Assembly: GCA_014379925.1 (NCBI GenBank)
Contig: JACMKY010000050.1
Location: 1-15,972, forward strand
Direction: 5' to 3'
DNA: 15,972 bases
DNA from: Cytophagales bacterium
Lineage (GTDB): Bacteria > Bacteroidota > Bacteroidia > Cytophagales > ES-bin-26
In this document: in pieces, positions 1-6,098 of the stretch
Position numbering within the stretch: the stretch's first letter is position 1
Layout: the number at the start of each line of letters is the position of its first letter
The notes under the pieces: generated by a model
What the model was told of the DNA's origin: nothing
What the model saw: the letters and a program-made list of their open reading frames with translations, nothing else
The model's database searches: none
Made by a program: the position numbers and the translations under genes

Positions 1-150
1 CAGAACAATCTGGTAGTTCAGGTTAATCCGTTCTTCACCAAGCGTGCCGTGAATGTTGGAACTTACCCGGAAGCCTTCTCTATCCTCCCGGATAGTCAGT
101 ACCTCCAAGGTTTTATCCTGGATACCCTGCCACTTGATGGTCTTTTCCAT
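1..150 (-). CDS. Putative glycolipid-binding protein, PF06475-like (partial, C-terminus off the left edge)
   Basis: The minus strand opens with ATG at 150-148 and reads 50 codons without a stop to the window edge, so only the N-terminus is present. The visible peptide begins MEKTIKWQGIQDKTLEVL and continues with alternating polar and hydrophobic residues, including SSNIHGTLGEERINLNYQIV near residues 31-50. An early Trp-x-Gly, then a G-containing strand and a tyrosine in a basic/hydrophobic strand, resembles the start of the putative glycolipid-binding family (PF06475, a beta-barrel fold of uncertain function). This is recognition by eye over 50 residues only. It starts 20 nt after the stop of the gene upstream, so the two are probably co-transcribed. 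No catalytic residues can be assigned from this fragment. Confidence 0.6.
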   Translation of the reverse strand, partial: MEKTIKWQGIQDKTLEVLTIREDREGFRVSSNIHGTLGEERINLNYQIVL

Positions 151-170
151 TGGTTGCGTACGGACTCTGT

Positions 171-524
171 CTACTTCACTTCCTCGATAATCGACTGGCC
201 GGAAGACCGGTCGCCGCTCGTCCACTGCCAGGTTTCGTGGAGGCGGATGCGCCCGTCGGGCAAGCGCTCCGGTACGGAAAGGCACTGCCCGGTCATCAGT
301 TCACCGTGAACGTTCAGGTGCTGGTAGCGCATGTCCAGGCGACCCGCCTCGTCCACTTTGGCCAGCAGGTTTCCGTAAACGACGCGGCCCCCTTCGTAAG
401 TAGCCCAAACCAGCCCACCGGCCTGGCGGTAGTGAAAGGTGGTTTCGGCATCTACTTCGCCGTTCCCGGTATTGTTCACCGAGCGAAAGGTGCGGTTGTG
501 GTAATTGAACGACACGAAATTCAA
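171..524 (-). CDS. Small protein of the family annotated 'n-acetylglutamate synthase' (function unproven)
   Basis: This encodes about 114-117 residues. The motifs NYHNRTFRSVNNTGNGEV, a central YEGGRVVYGNLLAKVDEAG, RYQHLNVHGELMTGQCLS and the C-terminal LPDGRIRLHETWQWTSGD match a small Bacteroidota family commonly labelled 'n-acetylglutamate synthase'. It has no GNAT or amino-acid-kinase motif, so the label is probably historical. The repeated G-x-(L/V) strands with charged turns suggest a small beta-sheet or barrel protein, cytosolic because no signal peptide is seen. There is no ATG: the candidates are TTG at 524-522 and GTG at 515-513. Family members start close to the (F/I)NYxN motif, which favours GTG at 515. 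A partial glycolipid-binding gene follows 20 nt downstream, and a seven-base periodic tract lies immediately upstream. Confidence 0.75.
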   Translation of the reverse strand: MNFVSFNYHNRTFRSVNNTGNGEVDAETTFHYRQAGGLVWATYEGGRVVYGNLLAKVDEAGRLDMRYQHLNVHGELMTGQCLSVPERLPDGRIRLHETWQWTSGDRSSGQSIIEEVK

Positions 525-548
525 TGAACAGTAAACAATGAATAACAG
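521..548. repeat. Seven-base periodic tract (4 units) upstream of the 171-524 gene
   Basis: The plus strand reads TCAATGA, ACAGTAA, ACAATGA and ATAACAG in successive 7-base frames. The units are degenerate, but units 1 and 3 differ at only two positions. The tract overlaps the possible TTG start and covers the leader of the minus-strand gene. Confidence 0.5.
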
Positions 549-618
549 CGACTCACCGCATTAATTTTTCAAAAATGAATTCAGCAACCCTCGGAAATTT
601 GCCGAACCGGTTTCGCGG

Positions 619-1044
619 TCAAACGGTCAGTTTCAGCGAGAAATGGTGGCTGGAAATCCGGAATCCCTTGTTGAGGTACAGCCGGTGGGCGTCGTAGCGG
701 TGGTGGCCCGAATCGAGGTGTACCTGTGCGCAGCCCCGCGTGCGGGCCAGCGCGATGAGGTGGTCCAGCAGCCGGCCGGCGTAGCCTTGGCCCCGGTGTT
801 CGGGCAGGGTGGACAGGTCGTCGATGTAGAGCGATGGTCCCCCGAATAAGTGTTCGGTGAAACGAAAGCCCGCCACCGAAGGAACTACCCGGTCCGCCTC
901 GACGAAAACCAGCTGGTAGCCCCCGCCCTGCATCCGCTTGATTGTTTCCACCCATTCGCCCTCCACCAGGTGCGGGCGCAGGGCGGACAACGCCGGCCAG
1001 CACTTCAACGCGTCGGTTTCGGATTGGGCAGTTCGGATGGTCAC
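619..1044 (-). CDS. GNAT family N-acetyltransferase
   Basis: The protein has 141 residues, a normal length for a single GNAT domain (acetyl-CoA-dependent N-acetyltransferase, cytosolic). The acetyl-CoA pyrophosphate-binding loop is clear as RGQGYAG at residues 84-90, preceded by the beta-4 strand SLYIDDLSTLPEH at 71-83. The later segment LDSGHHRYDAHRLYLNKGF (110-128) is the usual motif B with the AHRLYxxxGF helix-turn. The substrate cannot be predicted. The start is GTG at 1044-1042; no ATG lies nearby in frame. The 186-base gap upstream to the PaiB-like gene is made almost wholly of repeats (an 11-bp tandem pair, a heptad array with a double-hairpin core, and a second heptad array), so any promoter must lie in or among them. 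Confidence 0.9.
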   Translation of the reverse strand: MTIRTAQSETDALKCWPALSALRPHLVEGEWVETIKRMQGGGYQLVFVEADRVVPSVAGFRFTEHLFGGPSLYIDDLSTLPEHRGQGYAGRLLDHLIALARTRGCAQVHLDSGHHRYDAHRLYLNKGFRISSHHFSLKLTV

Positions 1045-1049
1045 GGAGT

Positions 1050-1071
1050 GGGGGGTTTAGGGGGGGTTTAG
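1050..1071. repeat. 11-bp perfect tandem duplication in the leader of the GNAT gene
   Basis: The unit GGGGGGTTTAG occurs twice without a gap (1050-1060 and 1061-1071), ending six bases upstream of the GTG start on the minus strand. It joins directly onto the AGGTTRC heptad array. Confidence 0.85.
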
Positions 1072-1162
1072 AGGTTACAGGTTACAGGTTGCAGGTTACA
1101 GGTTGCAGGTTGCCGGGCTGCCTTCGCAGCGCTACTTCGTAGGGTTGGAGGTTACCGGTTAC
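1072..1162. repeat. Composite heptad array with 28-base double-hairpin core, copy 1
   Basis: Six units of AGGTTRC fill 1072-1113. The core at 1114-1141 is four heptads long and holds two small hairpins: GCTGC-CTTC-GCAGC (1117-1130) and CTAC-TTC-GTAG (1132-1142, its last base just beyond the core). The array then resumes in the same register with three variant units at 1142-1162. Read on the coding strand of the downstream GNAT gene, the order is core, then (GYAACCT)n, then the gene. Confidence 0.9.
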
Positions 1163-1206
1163 AAAGCGGGGACGGAATGTTTTTGCTTACTGCCTGCTTC
1201 TTTCCT

Positions 1207-1234
1207 TGCCCACTGCCCACTGCCCACTGCCTAC
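1207..1234. repeat. Heptad tandem repeat TGCCCAC (3 exact, 1 variant unit)
   Basis: TGCCCAC occurs at 1207, 1214 and 1221, followed by TGCCTAC at 1228-1234. The last unit overlaps the TAG stop codon of the PaiB-like gene (1231-1233). It has the same 7-base period as the AGGTTRC array 45 bases away but an unrelated sequence. Confidence 0.9.
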
Positions 1235-1869
1235 TTTTGGTATCCTTTCCGTTCGCAGACTTTCCGCATTTCTTCGCGCAGGGCCGGGTCGCCCGCTTCG
1301 TGGCGGTGGCCCAATTCGTCAAGGATGTTGCGGTAGTTGGCTTCGTCGCGGTTTTGGCTGAGTTTGAAACTCGCTTCCATCCGTCCGATTGCCACTTCCA
1401 GGCCCACCAGCGCCCGCATTTCGTTTTGCAGGAACTTCTCCGGCAGCCCTTCCACGGAATAGCCCGGATTGCGTTCCCCTTCCCGGGCGTCCACCTGCCG
1501 TTTGAGGATGGCGTAGACTTCGGCCGGGTCTTCAATCGGCCGGGGCTTGCCGTACACGTGCACGGCCAGGTAATTCATCGTCGGCACGTTGACGTGGTCG
1601 TACCAGCGGGGCGAAATATAACCGTGCGGCCCCGAAAAGATCACCAATACCTCCCGCGTCGGGTCCAGGCTTTTCCACTGCGGATTGGCCCGCGCCAGGT
1701 GGGTTTGCAGCGCGTAGTTTTCGCCGCCCTGGTGCACCAGCTCGAAGGGGAGGTGCGTGGCTTGCGGCAAATCACCGACGCTGTTGACCAGGATGCCGAA
1801 GCGGTGCTCCCGGATAAACGTCCGGATGGTTTCCGGATCCGTTTCCTTGAAAATGGCAGGAATGTACAC
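1231..1869 (-). CDS. PaiB-like FMN-binding protein (putative negative transcriptional regulator family)
   Basis: The gene encodes 212 residues, the usual length of the PaiB family (FMN-binding split barrel; in Bacillus subtilis PaiB is linked to protease and sporulation control, while the biochemical role of most homologues is unknown). Family hallmarks are the N-terminus MYIPAIFKETDP, HLPFEL near 39-44, THLARANPQW near 56-65, VIFSGPHGYISPRWY near 75-89, the VPTMNYLAVHVYG block and the C-terminal FKLSQNR. The family normally begins M-Y-(I/V)-P, so I chose GTG at 1869-1867 over TTG at 1875-1873, which would add only two residues. The gene starts 27 nt after the lipoprotein gene and is probably its operon partner. 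It is cytosolic, with no DNA-binding motif. Confidence 0.9.
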   Translation of the reverse strand: MYIPAIFKETDPETIRTFIREHRFGILVNSVGDLPQATHLPFELVHQGGENYALQTHLARANPQWKSLDPTREVLVIFSGPHGYISPRWYDHVNVPTMNYLAVHVYGKPRPIEDPAEVYAILKRQVDAREGERNPGYSVEGLPEKFLQNEMRALVGLEVAIGRMEASFKLSQNRDEANYRNILDELGHRHEAGDPALREEMRKVCERKGYQK

Positions 1870-1872
1870 GGT

Positions 1873-1900
1873 CAATAATCAATTAGCAGTGATCAATTAT
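1873..1900. repeat. Seven-base periodic tract (4 units) between the lipoprotein and PaiB-like genes
   Basis: The plus strand reads CAATAAT, CAATTAG, CAGTGAT and CAATTAT in successive 7-base frames. It fills the short junction and overlaps the TAA stop of the upstream gene (1897-1899). Confidence 0.65.
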
Positions 1901-3201
1901 TCCACGGCGTAATAGCCGGGACGGAAGGTGCCGTTGTCGGCGATGACAATTGGCGTGACGGATGAACCGTAACGGAAGTAGTTGTTGACCCAAAGGAACT
2001 TGCCGGTCGCGGCCTCCAGCGACAACAGACCTACCCGGTCATCCGTACTACCGCCGCCCTTGAAGGTCTGCCCGTGAAAATACAGCCTTCCGTTGGCGTA
2101 GACCGGGGAGGTATCCATGCTCACGTCGTCATTGGCCCAAATGAGCTGGCCGGTCGCGATGTCGGCCAGGAAGGGGCGGCCATTCCAGGAAGAAGAAACG
2201 CCCCGTTCGTGGACGCCGAAAACGAAGTTGCCCACCACCAACGGGGCATACCGGCCGACGTAGTCCGTACCGGCGTCGATTTCCCAGATCTTGCGTCCGG
2301 TCGGCAGGTCCAGGCAAACCAGGCGCCCGTCGATGATGCCCACGGCTCCGTGCACCAATACCCGGTCACCGGCTACCACGGGTGAGCCCACTCCCCGACC
2401 CGAGTTGGAATATTGCAGGGCAACCTCCCAAAGGACATTGCCCGCGTTGATGTCGAGGGCGTACAGGTTGTTGGCCGGCACCAGCAGGGTGTTGCCCGCT
2501 AACCGGATCGCCCCCGACACCCACTTGTCCTTGGGCAAGGCTTTTCGCCAGATCAACTTGCCGGTTGCCCGGTTGAGCACGTACACGTAATTGCGTTCTC
2601 CCTCGTAGAAAACGGTTTGGGTAGAGCCAATGATGATTTTGTCCGCCGTAACGGTAATTTGACTGGTCGGAAAGTACCCGTCCGTCCTACCCGTAGGATC
2701 CAGCGGGTAGGCCCAGAGGGGCTTGCCCGTCGCGATATCGGCCGCTACCAGCACCCCGGCGTACCCGACTGCGTAACACACGCCCTCTTTGACGACTGCT
2801 TTTTGGTTGGAGGTGGTCGTTAAATCGTACTCAATCAGGGGAATATCCCACAATAATTTTTTGCTTTGCAGATCAATGGCGTTGACCGAATTGTCTTCGG
2901 CTCCCGCGTACATCACCCCGTTCAGGTAGTCGATGCTGGCTACGTCGGCGTATTTTTCGAAGGAAAAGATTGTTTCGTGCTTCCCGGTAGCGGGATCGAC
3001 GCGGGTGATTTCTTCATCCTTGGAGGTAAGAATGAAACGGTTCAACGCCGGATTGCCGGCCAGCTGCTGCGGTACCGCCGGGGCGGGGTTATTGGGCGCG
3101 TTCGGGCCGGCGGGGGCGGGTTCGTCTTTCTTGCCGCAACTTTGCAGCAGGGAAACCAGCAGCACCAGGCGGAGGGCAATGGAGGCAAGGTTGGATTTCA
3201 T
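1897..3201 (-). CDS. PQQ-like beta-propeller repeat lipoprotein
   Basis: The protein has 434 residues. The N-terminus is a lipoprotein signal peptide: hydrophobic residues 5-19, then the lipobox LQSC with Cys22 as the lipidated residue, followed by GKKDEPAP and a Pro/Ala/Asn-rich linker to about residue 45. The rest is a beta propeller built from PQQ/Trp-type repeats. Seven blades end in a recognisable T-G-K-x-x-W pattern, for example KKLLWDIPL, ATGKPLWAYPL, ATGKLIWRKAL, NVLWEVAL, RKIWEIDAG, GQLIWAND and ATGKFLWVNNY. The fold resembles BamB and quinoprotein dehydrogenases, but no catalytic quinoprotein motif is seen, so a binding or scaffold role at the cell envelope is more likely. It begins 20 nt after the DinB gene and ends 27 nt before the PaiB-like gene, consistent with an operon. 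Confidence 0.88.
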   Translation of the reverse strand: MKSNLASIALRLVLLVSLLQSCGKKDEPAPAGPNAPNNPAPAVPQQLAGNPALNRFILTSKDEEITRVDPATGKHETIFSFEKYADVASIDYLNGVMYAGAEDNSVNAIDLQSKKLLWDIPLIEYDLTTTSNQKAVVKEGVCYAVGYAGVLVAADIATGKPLWAYPLDPTGRTDGYFPTSQITVTADKIIIGSTQTVFYEGERNYVYVLNRATGKLIWRKALPKDKWVSGAIRLAGNTLLVPANNLYALDINAGNVLWEVALQYSNSGRGVGSPVVAGDRVLVHGAVGIIDGRLVCLDLPTGRKIWEIDAGTDYVGRYAPLVVGNFVFGVHERGVSSSWNGRPFLADIATGQLIWANDDVSMDTSPVYANGRLYFHGQTFKGGGSTDDRVGLLSLEAATGKFLWVNNYFRYGSSVTPIVIADNGTFRPGYYAVE

Positions 3202-3221
3202 AGGTTGAAGGGTTAGATAAT

Positions 3222-3707
3222 TTACCTTTTATCACTTGCAAAAGTGTCGTAATTTTTCTGCATTTGGTGGATGTGGTCGGGAACGTGGCTTTCGTACGTC
3301 GCCAGCCATTGTTCCAGCGTGGTGGTTCCGTTGGCGGCGTGTTCGTAGGTATGGGCCCACACCGACCCGGGCTGGTCTTTGATGAGTTGATAGGTCGTAT
3401 GCCGTAGCCAACGAAACAGTTCGAGGTACTCCTCCGTGCTTTGCCGGTGGTAATCCAGCCGGGTGGCCCACGCATCCTGGTCGTAGCCCAGCACGGTGCT
3501 GCCCGGTTCGGCCAATCCCCGCCGGATCCGGATGTAGGAATTGGCTTCGCTGTCGGCGAGGTGGACGATGATCTCGTGGATGCTCCAGCGGTCGGGCGCG
3601 GGCTTGTACTGCCACATCGCGCGCGGAAACTGCCGCAGGGCTTCGGTCAGCAGGTGGTAGGCGTTGCCGTAGGATTCAATCGTGCGGCTTCTTTCTTCCG
3701 GGGACAT
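3222..3707 (-). CDS. DinB-family (DinB_2-like) putative metal-dependent protein
   Basis: The protein has 161 residues, the usual size of a DinB-like four-helix bundle. The expected metal-binding histidine triad is present: His49 in WSIHEIIVHLADSE and His141/His145 in ESHVPDHIHQM. The conserved PAPDRWS(I/V)xEI(I/V)xHLxDxE block at 37-54 is typical of the DinB_2 / YfiT-like branch, some of whose members transfer small thiols in Gram-positive bacteria. No substrate can be assigned here. The start ATG (3707-3705) is one base from the end of a GYAACYT heptad array, so the whole leader is repeat. It is the first gene of the probable three-gene minus-strand operon. Confidence 0.88.
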   Translation of the reverse strand: MSPEERSRTIESYGNAYHLLTEALRQFPRAMWQYKPAPDRWSIHEIIVHLADSEANSYIRIRRGLAEPGSTVLGYDQDAWATRLDYHRQSTEEYLELFRWLRHTTYQLIKDQPGSVWAHTYEHAANGTTTLEQWLATYESHVPDHIHQMQKNYDTFASDKR

Positions 3708-3708
3708 T

Positions 3709-3785
3709 GGGTTGCAGGTTACAGGTTACAAGTTGCAGGTTACAAGTTACCAGGCTGCCTTCGCAGCGCTACTTCGTAGGGTTGC
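3709..3785. repeat. Composite heptad array with 28-base double-hairpin core, copy 2
   Basis: Six units of (A/G)RGTTRC occupy 3709-3750, starting one base from the DinB start codon. The 28-base core at 3751-3778 matches copy 1 at all but one position, and its hairpin arms are at 3754-3767 and 3769-3779. One more in-register unit (GGGTTGC) follows at 3779-3785. Orientation relative to the downstream gene is the same as in copies 1 and 3. Confidence 0.9.
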
Positions 3786-3885
3786 AAGTTGTTAGTTTCG
3801 AGCACGTCAGCGGAATGTCGCCCAGCGGAAATAATCTATCTCTCTCGCTTACTTGACTACAGATTCCAGACGTCAGTGGGTAATG

Positions 3886-3917
3886 CTTTGCACGACTTAC
3901 GTCGTTGTGACGCAAAG
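3886..3917. repeat. Nested palindromic element
   Basis: Outer arms CTTTGC (3886-3891) and GCAAAG (3912-3917) enclose inner arms ACGAC (3892-3896) and GTCGT (3901-3905) with a TTAC loop and a six-base bulge. It abuts a heptad tract on the EamA side, so it resembles the core-plus-heptad design seen elsewhere, with an unrelated sequence. Confidence 0.65.
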
Positions 3918-3922
3918 ACGCT

Positions 3923-3950
3923 GCTTATGATTTATGGCTTACAACTTAAA
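3923..3950. repeat. Seven-base periodic tract (4 units) beside the palindrome
   Basis: The plus strand reads GCTTATG, ATTTATG, GCTTACA and ACTTAAA in successive 7-base frames, with the central TTA fixed. It lies just past the EamA stop codon. Confidence 0.5.
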
Positions 3951-3961
3951 CTATCTGGCTA

Positions 3962-4876
3962 CTAACTGTTTTTCAACACCTTGCGGCGGGCCGTGGCCAG
4001 GCTGCGGTTGACGATCCACACGCCCGTCAGGATGAGCGCCATTGCCGTCCACACCGCCGGGGTGAGTTTTTCGTCCAGCCATAGCCAACCCAGCAACACC
4101 GCCACCACCGGGTTGACGTACGCGTAGAGCGACACTACCGTGGCACTGAGCTGCGTCAGCGCGTAGACGTAGGCCCCGTAGGCCAGGATCGAACCGAACA
4201 AAATCAGGTAAATCAACGACCACCAGGCCGCCGGGGTAACCGTTTCCGGCCGCAGGGGCTGCTCGAAAACCACGGCCAGCACGTCCACGGTCAGCCCGGC
4301 CAGCAGGATTTGCAGGCCCGCCGCCAGCAAGGGAGGCAGGGCGTTGGGGTGTTGTTTGATGTAAACCGTGCCGCCGGCCCAGCCCGCGTTGGCGATCAGG
4401 ATGCCAACGATACCGCCCAGGTAAGCCGGGTTGGCCAGGTCATCGAGCGTGTCGTAGAAGATGAACAGCAAACCCGACAAACCCACCAGCAAACCCACCA
4501 GCGCCTGGGAATTCAGCCCCTCCGTTTGGCGGGTGAGGCCATTGAAGCCGATGATCCAGAAGGGCACCAGCGAGCAGAGCAGCGCCGTCAATCCGCTGGG
4601 CACGTGCACTTCGGCCCAACTGATGAACCCGTTTCCCACCACAATCATCAGCATCCCGGCCAGGAAAAGGCTTTTGAGCTGGCTAAGCGTTGGCAGCGGG
4701 TGCCCCTTGACGACGAAGAAGCCGACGATGAGCAGTCCCGCCAGCGTTTGCCGGATGCCGACCAACCACAGCGGCGGAATCGTTTGCACCCCCACGCGAA
4801 TGGCCACGTAGGTGGTTCCCCAGAAGAAACATACGCAAGCCAACGCCAGGTACGCTTTAAACAAGTTTTTATTCAC
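3962..4876 (-). CDS. EamA/DMT-family inner-membrane transporter
   Basis: The protein has 304 residues with about ten hydrophobic segments in two EamA halves, the standard drug/metabolite transporter design (inner-membrane export or exchange of small metabolites; substrate not predictable). The first half begins YLALACVCFFWGTTYVAIRV. The second half contains GSILAYGAYVYALTQLSATV and then LYAYVNPVVAVLLGWLWLDE, the typical C-terminal EamA signature with a conserved proline and the LDE segment. It ends in a short basic tail (ATARRKVLKNS). The start is GTG at 4876-4874, inside the last codons of the isochorismatase-like gene; the two overlap by 8 bases, which suggests translational coupling. Confidence 0.93.
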   Translation of the reverse strand: MNKNLFKAYLALACVCFFWGTTYVAIRVGVQTIPPLWLVGIRQTLAGLLIVGFFVVKGHPLPTLSQLKSLFLAGMLMIVVGNGFISWAEVHVPSGLTALLCSLVPFWIIGFNGLTRQTEGLNSQALVGLLVGLSGLLFIFYDTLDDLANPAYLGGIVGILIANAGWAGGTVYIKQHPNALPPLLAAGLQILLAGLTVDVLAVVFEQPLRPETVTPAAWWSLIYLILFGSILAYGAYVYALTQLSATVVSLYAYVNPVVAVLLGWLWLDEKLTPAVWTAMALILTGVWIVNRSLATARRKVLKNS

Positions 4877-5468
4877 GGGCGCGCGGGGCGAAAAGGGGTT
4901 CGTTTAACGGCGTCAATACCTCCTCGGTCCGGACAATGCGGGCGAATTCGCCGTGCAGGCTGGCCAGGTGGATGGCGTGAACCCGGGCGGCGGGATGCGT
5001 TTCGCCGTCCGGTCCCGTCCGGTCAAAGGTAGCCGTGCCGTCTTCCACTACGAAGACTTCGAATCCCAGGTTGCCCGCCATCCGGGCCGTCGTCGTCACG
5101 CAGTGATCGGTGACCAGGCCCGTCATTACCAGTTGCCGGATACCGGCCGATCTCAGTTGCTGTTCCAGGTCGGTGCCGATGAAGGCGCTGTTGACGGACT
5201 TGGTGATTACGCTTTCGTTCGCCATCGGCTTCACCACCTCCTTGATTTCGTTGCCCGGCTTACCCGGATACAGGGGAGAGTTCGGGTTGACGGAGTCGTG
5301 CCGAACGTGAAAGACGGGCAGGCCCAGGGCCCGCCACCGATCCAGCAGTCGCCCGATGTTGGCTTCGGCCCCCGGATTGTTGCGGTTGCCGCCCCAGTAG
5401 GCGAGCTGGTCTAGCCCCTGCTGCACGTCAATGATCAGCAGAGCGGGACGTTCGGATGGGTAGTTCAT
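4869..5468 (-). CDS. Isochorismatase-like cysteine hydrolase
   Basis: The protein has 199 residues with the isochorismatase-like hydrolase fold. The expected catalytic triad is visible: Asp14 in ALLIIDVQQG, Lys90 in VITKSVNSAF and Cys123 in GLVTDHCVTTTARMA, with the family's cis-peptide region just before the cysteine. Family members hydrolyse amides or vinyl ethers (nicotinamidase, isochorismatase, ureido compounds). The exact substrate is open; the spacing fits the generic cysteine hydrolase group better than dedicated nicotinamidases. It is cytosolic. The ATG at 5468-5466 directly abuts a 77-base heptad array, so no normal leader remains. The downstream EamA transporter overlaps it and may handle a related metabolite (inference). 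Confidence 0.93.
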   Translation of the reverse strand: MNYPSERPALLIIDVQQGLDQLAYWGGNRNNPGAEANIGRLLDRWRALGLPVFHVRHDSVNPNSPLYPGKPGNEIKEVVKPMANESVITKSVNSAFIGTDLEQQLRSAGIRQLVMTGLVTDHCVTTTARMAGNLGFEVFVVEDGTATFDRTGPDGETHPAARVHAIHLASLHGEFARIVRTEEVLTPLNEPLFAPRARE

Positions 5469-5545
5469 GGGTAATGGGTTACAGGTTGCAGGTTGCAGGT
5501 TACAGGTTGCAGGTTACAGGTTACAGGTTACAGGTTGCAGGTTGG
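5469..5545. repeat. Heptad array without core, 11 units, abutting a start codon
   Basis: Eleven consecutive units (GGGTAAT, GGGTTAC, then AGGTTGC/AGGTTAC in mixed order, ending AGGTTGG) run exactly from the base before the ATG of the isochorismatase-like gene to 5545. On the coding strand the units read GYAACCT, the same orientation as in the three composite copies. The double-hairpin core is absent here. Confidence 0.92.
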
Positions 5546-5611
5546 TAGGTAGCGGGCAGTCATCGCAACGCCGCATTATTGTCGGGTAAGTGATTTCCGG
5601 CGATACCCCCG

Positions 5612-6028
5612 TCATCGGAGGGCGTCGGCGTCGTTGAGGTAATAACAGTATTCGTAGTGCGTCATCCCAATGTGCGGGTAATACGGGATGGCGGCCGGGG
5701 CAGCCAGTAAAATGAGTTTTGCCTGGGGAGCTGCCCATTTGGTCCGTCGAATCAATTCCTTGCCAATTCCCCGTTTTTGGTAGTCCAGTCGCACGGCCAA
5801 ATCGGAGAGGTAGGTGGCAAAGGAGAAGTCGGACAAGGAGCGGGCCACCCCGACCAACGTAGCCCCGTGCCTGGCCGTTACGATCAGGCTGGCGTGGGCC
5901 ACCATCCGAGCCAAGCGCTCGTCGTCGTCCACCGGTCTTCTCTCGCCCAAGGTAGATGCGATCAGCAACTCCCGGAACTCGGCCAGAGCCAGGTTACTCT
6001 CCGTACGATACGTTATTTGGTCTTCCAT
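5612..6028 (-). CDS. GNAT family N-acetyltransferase
   Basis: The protein has 138 residues, one GNAT domain. The acetyl-CoA-binding region is YLSDLAVRLDYQKRGIGKEL (73-92) with the Q-K-R-G-I-G-K loop. The C-terminal half has LLAAPAAIPYYPHIGM (107-122), typical of small bacterial GNATs whose bound amine substrate is not predictable. The ATG start is at 6028-6026. It is transcribed away from the MocR-type regulator, with 70 bases between the two start codons. MocR regulators often control a divergent neighbour, so this enzyme is the natural candidate target (inference). No intrinsic terminator is seen after the stop. Confidence 0.9.
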   Translation of the reverse strand: MEDQITYRTESNLALAEFRELLIASTLGERRPVDDDERLARMVAHASLIVTARHGATLVGVARSLSDFSFATYLSDLAVRLDYQKRGIGKELIRRTKWAAPQAKLILLAAPAAIPYYPHIGMTHYEYCYYLNDADALR

Positions 6029-6053
6029 GCGGACAACTGCGAAAATCTTTCCA

Positions 6054-6069
6054 CAAAATTATACCTTTA
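6054..6069. promoter_or_regulatory. Back-to-back divergent -7 boxes (GNAT / MocR)
   Basis: On the minus strand 6061-6054 reads TAATTTTG, a full match to the Bacteroidota TAnnTTTG box, about 25 bases ahead of the GNAT ATG. On the plus strand 6062-6069 reads TACCTTTA, one mismatch, about 30 bases ahead of the MocR ATG. The two boxes touch without a gap. No convincing -33 TTG is seen for either. Confidence 0.6.
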
Positions 6070-6098
6070 CGGGACTAGCTACCTCATCCACTTTATAC

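Larger units (their letters stand above)
3786..3961. other. Gene-free junction downstream of the EamA gene
   Basis: These 176 bases lie between the EamA stop and the DinB repeat array. Besides the palindrome and heptad tract listed separately, they hold an 8-base direct repeat CAGCGGAA (twice, 15 bases apart, near 3809 and 3824). There is no open frame worth calling and no U-tract terminator. Confidence 0.5.

Noticed and set aside
4310..5032. Plus-strand open frame (240 codons) across the EamA/isochorismatase overlap
   Set aside because: Gln/Arg/His-rich shadow translation without motifs; both minus-strand genes here have full catalytic or membrane signatures.
5469..5545. CRISPR array or telomere-like repeat
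   Set aside because: Units are seven bases with no spacers, so not CRISPR; the array is internal and next to a start codon, so not telomeric.
5814..6098. N-terminal extension of the MocR regulator
   Set aside because: It would overlap the divergent GNAT gene and both -7 boxes; the GntR domain begins shortly after ATG 6099.
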